A stretch of DNA of 9,521 nucleotides from an uncultured Candidatus Altimarinota bacterium (GTDB taxonomy: Bacteria; Patescibacteriota; Gracilibacteria; BD1-5; UBA6164): assembly GCA_937944175.1 (NCBI GenBank), contig CALDZW010000063.1, forward strand, positions 1 to 9,521. The letters run 5' to 3'. Positions 6,701 through 9,521 of the stretch are shown here, in pieces (the stretch's first letter is position 1; every line of letters begins with the position of its first letter). Under the pieces are notes generated by a model. That model worked only from the letters and a program-made list of their open reading frames with translations. It ran no database searches and was not told where the DNA came from. The translations under genes and the position numbers were made by a program.

Positions 6701-9521
6701 CATAAATAATATTGTCAGATTTGTTATATGTTGCCCATGATTCTTTAGCTGTTGTACATGATCAATATGTTGTAGCTGCATCAACATCTACTGGTGGTTT
6801 CCAAGAAAGACCATTCACTAGATCATCAACATATTGTTTAGTAGTTAGATGAGTTGCTGACGTAGGTGTAGAAGCTGTCACAGTACCACTTACATTAATT
6901 CATGCTGAAGTCGTTTGCAATTTATTTACTCCATTGTGGTATACATTCATTGCACCATTCCTTGCTCAATAGAGCATCCATTCATTATCTATGTCATTAT
7001 ATAATCATACTGCATTAGAATCAGCTGACATAAGTGCATATCTTCCATTAATTGAATATCATTCATAGCCATTTTTTCATGATCATTTAGTTTCAACTGT
7101 ACCATATGTCCCTGATACACCTCATTGTCATGCACTAAATGATGCTTCATTATTGTCTCTCAGTTCTACATATGAATCTCTTACTGTTCTTACTGCCCAA
7201 TTTCCATCTTTGTCCAATAAACCAAAGTCAGCATTATTTCATCAAGAATATACATATCACTGTACTCCACTATTCCCATCACTTATTTTAATACCTCATC
7301 CAGCACTATCTCCATATTTAAAATTGAGGTAACTATCATTCCCATCATCATACAATCTCACATTGTCATGAAAATGTAACTGATTCACATAATTAATATC
7401 TTGATTGTTTACATGAGTTGGTCATCCAATAGCCAGTTTATATGAATCTGTTCTAGCATTTATTCCAATTCAGACATTCCCATTCAATGTTAGCCTTCAT
7501 GATGCTGAGTCATTAGCATCACTTCTTAAAAAACTTGTTGCCTGAATACCATCAACTTTATCTGAATCCCTTGCAACAAAACTATCACTAATATCAGTTT
7601 CTGTAATAGTATTATTCAAAATATCAGCTCCAGTTACACTATTATCAATAATATTAGCACTTGCTACTGAATTATTTGCTAATTCACTAGCTCAAACACT
7701 ATCTGCTGCTAAATCCGATGCTGTAAGGCTATTATTCTGAATTTCTCAACCATCTATAGTATTTTGTCTAATTCTATCTCACTCAATCCAAGCATCTCAT
7801 CAAATAACTGTTGTTCCATCAACCTTGAATCAGTTATTTGCATTTATTCATGCAGTTGTTTGAATACCATTATCAACATCTAAGTCAATTCTTGTAACCT
7901 CTGAAAGCAGTGATTCATTAGGAGAAGTTTGTGTTCCATCAGCTGCCCAATCAACCATAGTCCAACCACTTGATTGGATATTCTCTAACATTTCTCAATA
8001 TACAGGGGTACTACTAGCATCAACATATACTTGTAAAACTGCTCATTGATATGTTGATCCATCTTTAATTCTTAGATACCTAAGAGAACCTCCTCATCAA
8101 TATGCAGAGTCTGCAAGCACATTAATCACATTACTTCAATTTGTTCAATAGTGATGTTGTGCATAGAAATGTACGCTTTGATGACTTCATGATCTTGTTT
8201 CTCTAATAATAAATTTGGCAGATGCTCTATTTCATGAATTTTTAGCAATTGTATACCATCATGCATTAATTGTTTTAGCAGATGTTTTGTCTTTGATTAA
8301 AAAATCTGAAGAATCATACCCATCTAATAAATCTGAATCTCTTGCCTTAAAACTATCAGATATATCTGTCTCTGTAATTGTGTTATTTAGTATGTCTGTA
8401 GATGAAACAGTATTGTCTAATATATCAATTGATGCTACTGTATTATTCTGAATTTCTCAACTATCAATAGTATTTTGTCTAATCCTATCTCATTCAATCC
8501 AAGCATCTCATCATATTACTTGTACACCATCTACTTGAAACCCATTATCAGCTCTGATCATTCTATCAGAATAAAAATTCTTTCCTCCATATGTTCTTAT
8601 CCATGAAGTATCTGACATATACAGTCCTCATCCATAAGACTGATTATACCACCCACTTGCTCATGTACTTCTAAACCAATTTGGTGCATAAATTGTATTT
8701 ACAGTTGGATTATCTACCAATTCACTATTTCATACACTATTTGCTGCAAGGTCACTTGCTGTGAGTGTGTTATCCTTAATATTAGCTGAATCGATAGTAT
8801 TATTAGCAACTACATTATTTGTCAATGATCCTGTAACTTCTCATGCTAGGTTTGGAATACCCACTGATGAACTAATTTGTACCCATGCTGTTCAATTACA
8901 TATATATATGAGTTTATCTGACTTATTATATGTAGCCCATCATTCCTTTGATGCATTACATATTCAATATGTAGTTGCTGCATCTATATCCACTGGAGCT
9001 TTCCATATAACTCATGTAGTCACAAGATCATCTACATATTGTTTCGTAGTAAGGTGATTATTTGCTGTAGGAGAATTTGAGATAACATTTGTAAAAGTAG
9101 GATTATCAATAAGTTCAGAGTTCCCAACACTATTAGCAGCTAAATCAGAAGCTGTTAAAGAGTTATCAATTACATTGGCACTTGCAACAGAATTATTAGC
9201 TAACTCACTAGCTCAAACACTATCTGCTGCTAAATCACTAGCAGTTAAGCTGTTATCCTGAATTTCTGATCCATCAACAGTATTTTGTCTAATTCTATCT
9301 CATTCAATCCAAGCATCACTTCAGATTACCGTCACTCCATCAGACTTATATGCTCCACTAGTCCATATATTGGTACCAATGGCAGCAGTTCCTACTCAAT
9401 TTTGAGCCCATACTCATTGATGACCTCATGCCATAGTTCATCCTGTTGTATTATTTGTATGCTTGTATGCTAAACCGTACAGGTTCCCAAAATTAGCACC
9501 ATTTTCTGGAATTTGATAGGC
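771..9521 (-). CDS. Giant modular tail-fibre-like protein with C-terminal Peptidase_S74 chaperone (N-terminus outside window)
   Basis: I translated this frame codon by codon. From the right edge to TAG at 771-773 it has 2,916 sense codons, no TAA or TAG, and about 158 in-frame TGA codons (hand count) read as Gly. The real start lies beyond 9521, so the protein exceeds 2,916 residues. No signal peptide or membrane segment is visible in the part present. From N to C the order is: a fibre module with GGHQ and WAQNG; hinge repeats (LTASDLAANSVGxSEL) alternating with about a dozen beta-rich modules of tail-fibre type; several VGIG/GIGDTTPEEKL segments; a 17-residue NTAxG..L..NTTG roll; then an S74 self-cleaving chaperone ending in a coiled coil. 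Composition is rich in Asn, Ser, Thr, Asp, Gly and Ala, as in secreted fibres. S74 proteins are typically homotrimers whose C-terminal domain assists folding and is then cut off. The role is inferred to be attachment, either as a cell-surface fibre or as a phage receptor-binding fibre. Under the standard code it breaks into fragments and would be missed. Confidence 0.93.
774..911 (-). other. C-terminal coiled coil of the S74 domain
   Basis: The last ~45 residues are highly charged with heptad-like hydrophobic spacing (GIQEQQDEIDN, LDEQQDKITELLKIV, KDLQKEIKVLKK) and end directly at the TAG stop. S74 domains usually end in such a helix, which supports trimer formation before release. Confidence 0.8.
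774..1250 (-). other. Peptidase_S74 intramolecular chaperone domain
   Basis: The domain opens with VLGNNSITNAYIKVGWTVTSD, trimmed here to its key parts: LGNNSIT, then VGWTVTSDMRDK. It continues with YGLDFIKKLRPVTYN (about 1158-1114) and IGFLAQDVVALEKEFG (about 1034-987), then an I-P-V-L-V-K-G-I segment leading to a coiled coil. The self-cleavage motif SDxRxK is present: Ser at 1191-1193, Arg at 1182-1184, Lys at 1176-1178 (Ser+5), matching the Ser/Lys pair of endosialidase-type release domains. About 140 residues follow the serine, within the family's usual range. The residue after Ser-Asp is Met rather than the common Glu/Gln. TGA codons at 978-980 and 861-863 fall in flexible, Gly-compatible positions. 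Confidence 0.93.
1296..1682 (-). repeat. 17-residue (51-nt) NTAxG..L..NTTG repeats
   Basis: Seven full and one partial copy run in tandem, for example VSNTANGMNVLNMNTTG and SFNTAVGYVSLFNNTTG. The pattern is the Gly/Asn-rich roll commonly found just before S74 domains. The final Gly of NTTG falls at exact 51-base steps, and its codon changes along the array: GGT at 1635 and 1584, GGG at 1533, GGA at 1482, then TGA at 1431, 1380 and 1329. This is the cleanest internal proof in the window that TGA means glycine. Confidence 0.92.
1740..1935 (-). other. KxYVD linker and VGIGT..P..KLEV segment
   Basis: The segment reads HVANKSYVDSKSS followed by NNVGIGTFSPTAKLEVAG and RIAVSGL. NVGIGT.SP.AKLEV.G is a very common motif in bacterial and phage fibre proteins with S74 domains. 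Both glycines of VGIG are TGA here (1803-1805 and 1797-1799). It joins the repeat-rich shaft to the NTTG roll. Confidence 0.8.
2040..2200 (-). other. 'DPNSADDVGDRGYNDARYINV' module, copy 4
   Basis: The module runs from RVNGRISI through TDPNSADDV, then DRGYNDARYINV, and ends in a TLAGEVTGP-like strand. Homologous copies lie at about 2545-2715, 3775-3900 and 5345-5520. GYNDARYINV resembles the Y-N-D-A-R-Y linkers of tail fibres. Here the Gly of VNGR is GGA (2181-2183), while the same residue is TGA at 3888-3890 and 5469-5471. Confidence 0.7.
2180..2450 (-). other. 'FYVR..SPATYLY...VGIGDTTPEEKL' module, copy 2
   Basis: The module reads DDSFYVRSASPATYLYS, then GDTTHLRGNNLTWN-like sequence, IIGQNGSVGIGDTTPEEKL and RVNG. 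The same order occurs at 3900-4140. GIGDTTPEEKLRVNG is a variant of the VGIGT.P..KL.V.G fibre motif. It is dense in TGA codons (2217, 2223 and others), each matching Gly in the copy at 5505-5513. Confidence 0.7.
2376..2495 (-). repeat. Near-identical 120-bp direct repeat, copy A
   Basis: It matches 4083-4202 at an offset of 1,707 bases (569 codons, in frame) with one base difference seen by eye (T versus C in agtactTactg/agtactCactg). The coding is in the DTANRIATDD to SVGNSEL part of the fibre. Flanking homology continues at lower identity through 2160. Confidence 0.85.
2545..2715 (-). other. 'DPNS.DDVGDR.YNDARYINV' module, copy 3 (divergent)
   Basis: NNRLSVGVDPNSGDDVGDR and YNDARYINVGEN are followed by SVTLSGEVTG. 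It follows the same order as the other copies but replaces Ala of DPNSADD by a TGA-encoded Gly, and Gly of DRGYND by Asp. Confidence 0.65.
2690..2930 (-). other. 'ARSTDEWLRLND' fibre module
   Basis: The module contains GDYGTIARSTDEWLRLNDG, SHTNGVYIGNMLRADG and LRVSDEGFYR. The ARSTDEWLR.N...HTNGVY sequence is typical of modules in phage and bacterial S74 fibres. It occurs once in the window. Confidence 0.7.
2930..3105 (-). repeat. Hinge repeats, two copies
   Basis: SIDNSELAADSVGASELANN, SVASANVIANSLTASDLAAN, SVGNSEL. It joins the module at 3105-3670 to the ARSTDEWLR module. Single copies of the same hinge also occur at about 8705-8795, 6475-6570, 4140-4215, 3670-3770, 2450-2515 and 1935-2005. 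Confidence 0.82.
3105..3670 (-). other. Beta-rich fibre module ('VILLGTPTTNW'), copy 2
   Basis: The module includes NTMIDAEISVQGYN, FHVRGYTYASQPGWH, a Cys-containing CVRSGAAGNCTVRF, KVILLGTPTTNWSYPH and VGYGSGLGTWTIT. It matches the module at 5520-5990 in order and spacing (SNTM...GYN, NIILLGTTSTSWSYPK, SGWTI). The two Cys codons are nine residues apart and have no counterpart in the other copy, so a disulphide here is possible if the protein is exported. Confidence 0.7.
3775..4140 (-). other. 'FYVR..SPATYLY' plus 'DPNSADDVGDRGYNDARYINV' modules, copy 1
   Basis: FYVRAASPATYLY, NTYLGNSSGDTTHLRG, NFTWN, SVGIGDTTPEEKLRVNG and TDPNSADDVGDR appear in this order. The pair is a duplicate of 2040-2450, with very high DNA identity at its N-terminal end (see the repeat at 4083-4202). 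Confidence 0.7.
4083..4202 (-). repeat. Near-identical 120-bp direct repeat, copy B
   Basis: This is the partner of 2376-2495. The identity at silent positions is far above that of other module copies, which suggests recent duplication or gene conversion within the gene. Confidence 0.85.
4205..4545 (-). other. 'KxYVD...PPVDV..CVYI...WVQ' fibre module, copy 3
   Basis: The module reads HAANKSYVDNLV, WKPPVTSSPS, YGTCTAAKESWTTFNKAD, NIIYVCNGSAWVQM and GEVTGSI, then VANNTIDSANVKDN. Copies lie at 6545-6880 and 8770-9100. SYVD/QYVDDLV followed by a WK.PV segment is a common N-terminal unit of tail fibres. Here it recurs three times in a shaft, and a shortened form (KSYVD) occurs near 1900. Confidence 0.75.
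4545..5360 (-). repeat. Hinge repeat clusters: 5095-5360 (three copies) and 4545-4740 (two copies)
   Basis: The cluster at 5095-5360 is the longest run: NDSLTASDLAANSVGASEL, ADNSVGSANVIANSLTASDL, AADSVGASELANNSVASANV, IDNSLTASDLAANSVGNSEL. The 4545-4740 cluster has two copies. The 4740-5095 fibre module lies between them. Protein identity between copies is near complete while silent positions differ. Confidence 0.85.
4740..5095 (-). other. 'IGSSYMP...GIGYSHGNA...VAADGDARHFLDG' fibre module
   Basis: The module reads GHLVGSYNSVGANSAQSN, PIYSIGSSYMPG, NNFYGIGYSHGNASF, GVGWGAYVAADGDARHFLDG. This is a well-known fibre module ending in LDG..G.YW.SGGIKVD. Nearly every glycine that is conserved in this family is written TGA here (for example in SIGSS, MPG, YGIGYSHG, GVGWG). 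It occurs once in the window. Confidence 0.75.
5345..5520 (-). other. 'GIGDTTPEEKL' and 'DPNSADDVGDRGYNDARYINV' module, copy 1
   Basis: NGNFGIGDTTPEEKLRVN and RISIATDPNSADDV are followed by DRGYNDARYINVGES. The glycines of GIGD are GGT (5505-5507, 5511-5513), while the paralogous copies at 3924/3930 and 2217/2223 have TGA. Confidence 0.7.
5520..5990 (-). other. Beta-rich fibre module ('NIILLGTTSTSW'), copy 1
   Basis: The module reads FNKSGIVHYKNLAHYNGNPI, MKITMAKSWSNTM, IKGYNYNAQGAWEVIVSGYN, STDWYNASAEIRGDAPFN, NIILLGTTSTSWSYPKVVV and GWESGWTIAVQ. It is the paralogue of 3105-3670 and a familiar module in S74 fibre proteins. Confidence 0.75.
5990..6215 (-). repeat. Hinge repeats (two copies) plus DAWIEGDRIRQ joint
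   Basis: ADAWIEGDRIRQGTIDG, EIQNNSLTASDLAADSVGAS, ELASNSVASANVIDN, TLTANDLAPNSVGDSELIDN. One copy carries NDLAPNSV in place of SDLAANSV, showing drift within the family. Confidence 0.82.
6235..6480 (-). other. 'GVRFWSSDSYEIAMGNS' fibre module
   Basis: The module reads LNLAAGTGYGVRFWSSDSYE, IAMGNSSDYRYGPVQDYSIK, MNMSN, GWTWGVAGTAPKTALNTGG and SVRAEGGFNVDG. The RFW.SD.Y.I.MGN...Y.YGPV.DYSIKM pattern is a known tail-fibre module. It is followed by the DAWIEGDRIRQ joint. Confidence 0.75.
6545..6880 (-). other. 'KQYVDDLV...PPVDVDAATT' fibre module, copy 2
   Basis: HLTTKQYVDDLV, LSWKPPVDVDAATTY, SCTTAKESWATYNKSD, NIIYVCNGSAWVQM, GIPNLAGEVTGP and VANNTIDSANVKDN. It is homologous to 4205-4545 and 8770-9100. 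The conserved Cys pair (SCTTAK and YVCNG) recurs in all three copies. Confidence 0.75.
6890..7620 (-). other. 'DGIQATSFLRSDANDSASG...GLLDKDGNWAVR' fibre module
   Basis: It begins with RDSDKVDGIQATSFLRSD and RLTLNGNVGIGINARTDSY, continues with HFHDNVRLYDDGNDSYLNF and KISDGNSGVQ, and ends with ADFGLLDKDGNWAVRTVRD, SINGRYALMS and NGAMNVYHNGVNKLQT. GLLD.DGNW..R..RD and V.G....SFLR.D are hallmarks of phage and S74 fibre modules. It occurs once. Confidence 0.75.
7620..7810 (-). repeat. Hinge repeats plus DAWIEGDRIRQ joint
   Basis: DAWIEGDRIRQNTIDG, EIQNNSLTASDLAADSVGAS, ELANNSVASANIIDN, then NSVTGADILNNTITETDI. It shifts from the LTASDL form to the ITETDI form within one array. Confidence 0.8.
7870..8290 (-). 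other. 'GWYTIAKNSGNRASAKFIIR' fibre module
   Basis: The module reads GWYTIAKNSGNRASAKFIIR, SHQSVHFYAQHHYGTNGSNV, INVLADSAYGGG, RYLRIKDGSTYQGAVLQVYV. This is a widely distributed fibre module (GWY.IA...GNRA.A.F ... LRIKDG.TY.GA.LQ.Y). The Gly of GWY and GNRA are TGA, which independently supports the code assignment. It is followed by a spacer and the DAWIEGDRIRQ joint. Confidence 0.8.
8290..8470 (-). other. 'NTVASxDILDNTV' variant hinge and 'DSDLLDGYDSSDFL' joint
   Basis: A divergent hinge reads NNTVASIDILDNTVSSTDIL, then NNTITETDISDSF and KARDSDLLDGYDSSDFL. The same NNTITETDISDSF block recurs near 7565-7625. LDGYDSSDFL is the common fibre joint that precedes many modules. Confidence 0.6.
8530..8700 (-). 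other. 'WFRSTGASGWYNQSYGGGLYM' fibre module
   Basis: Key parts are NWFRSTGASGWYNQSY, GLYMSDTSWIRTYGGKNFY and MIRADNGFQVDG. This short module is one of the most familiar in phage tail fibres (FRSTG..GWYN.TYGGG..M.D..W.R.Y..K..Y). The Gly of STG and of SYGG are TGA. Confidence 0.82.
8770..9100 (-). other. 'KQYVDDLV...APVDIDAATT' fibre module, copy 1
   Basis: HLTTKQYVDDLVTT, WKAPVDIDAATTY, ICNASKE, WATYNKSDKLIYIC, TAWVQISSSVGIPNLAG and VANNTIDSANIKDN. It is homologous to 6545-6880 and 4205-4545. GIPNLAGEVTG here has GGT for the first Gly, while the copies have TGA at the matching site. Confidence 0.75.
9105..9285 (-). repeat. Hinge repeats, two copies (LTASDLAA.SVGxSEL)
   Basis: DGSEIQDNSLTASDLAADSV, GASELANNSVASANVIDN, SLTASDLAANSVGNSELIDN. 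The first SVG is TGA and the second GGG/GGT-type, again showing Gly = TGA. The repeat is probably an elongated trimeric spacer; this is inferred from sequence character. Confidence 0.85.
9312..9521 (-). other. 'LYGLAYKH...GGHQ.VWAQNG' fibre module at the right edge
   Basis: The module reads AYQIPENGANFGNLYGLAYK, then HTNNTTGGTMAGGHQGVWAQ, NGVGTAAIGTNIWTSGAY and KSDGVTVIG. It ends in the S/G-DAWIEGDRIRQ joint that also follows modules near 8500, 7780 and 6200. TGA encodes Gly in TMAGGHQ and AQNG, positions that are Gly in related fibre modules. It may extend past the window edge. Confidence 0.65.

Noticed and set aside
1296..9280. CRISPR array or intergenic satellite
   Set aside because: The repeats are codon-phased, vary at silent positions, are unevenly spaced and lie within an open frame.
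3016..9473. Many plus-strand open frames with similar Leu/Ser/Ala-rich translations
   Set aside because: They are antisense to the fibre repeats, recur only because the hinge DNA recurs, resemble no family, and have no start signals. The opposite frame is continuous and matches known fibre families.
771..9521. Degraded pseudogene with many UGA stops
   Set aside because: TGA sits at conserved Gly positions throughout, there are no TAA or TAG codons and no frameshifts in 2,916 codons, and an unrelated gene (tnpA) shows the same pattern.
771..9521. UGA = Trp (table 4, Mycoplasma-like)
   Set aside because: Conserved Trp residues are TGG, and TGA alternates with GGN in repeat copies and canonical glycine motifs such as VGIGT.

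Overview
The window is AT-rich and reads as bacterial DNA that uses UGA as a glycine codon (translation table 25), the code of Absconditabacteria (SR1), Gracilibacteria (BD1-5/GN02) and their phages. Under the standard code it looks almost gene-free, with short scattered open frames. With UGA read through, the minus strand holds one enormous open frame and one complete transposase gene. UGA is glycine rather than tryptophan because it alternates with GGA/GGT/GGG at equivalent positions of internal repeats, falls on conserved glycines of known motifs (VGIGT..P..KL.V.G, NTTG, WADGYF), and TGG still encodes the conserved tryptophans.

Layout, left to right. Positions 1-110 carry the possible C-terminal part of an unrecognised minus-strand gene that runs off the left edge. 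About 130-700 is an IS200-type insertion: a 136-residue Y1/HUH transposase (220-630, minus), a perfect hairpin downstream and a weak candidate left end upstream. Positions 631-770 are a short intergenic stretch with no gene. From 771 to the right edge (9521) there is a single minus-strand reading frame of 2,916 codons plus a TAG stop, with no in-frame TAA or TAG and about 158 in-frame TGA codons. Its start lies beyond the window.

The giant protein is a fibre built from tail-fibre-like modules. From the N-terminal side, globular or beta-rich modules (several present in two to four copies) alternate with a hinge repeat of consensus LTASDLAANSVGxSEL. Near the C-terminus come a KxYVD/VGIGT segment, seven to eight 17-residue NTAxG..L..NTTG repeats, and a Peptidase_S74 intramolecular chaperone domain with the SDxRxK self-cleavage motif and a terminal coiled coil. 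The likely product is a very long trimeric surface or phage fibre that folds with, then releases, its C-terminal chaperone. Whether it belongs to the cell (attachment to a host bacterium) or to a (pro)phage cannot be decided here. The transposase sits just downstream on the same strand and is independent of the fibre. No tRNA, rRNA or CRISPR array was seen, and all plus-strand open frames are antisense shadows of the repeats.
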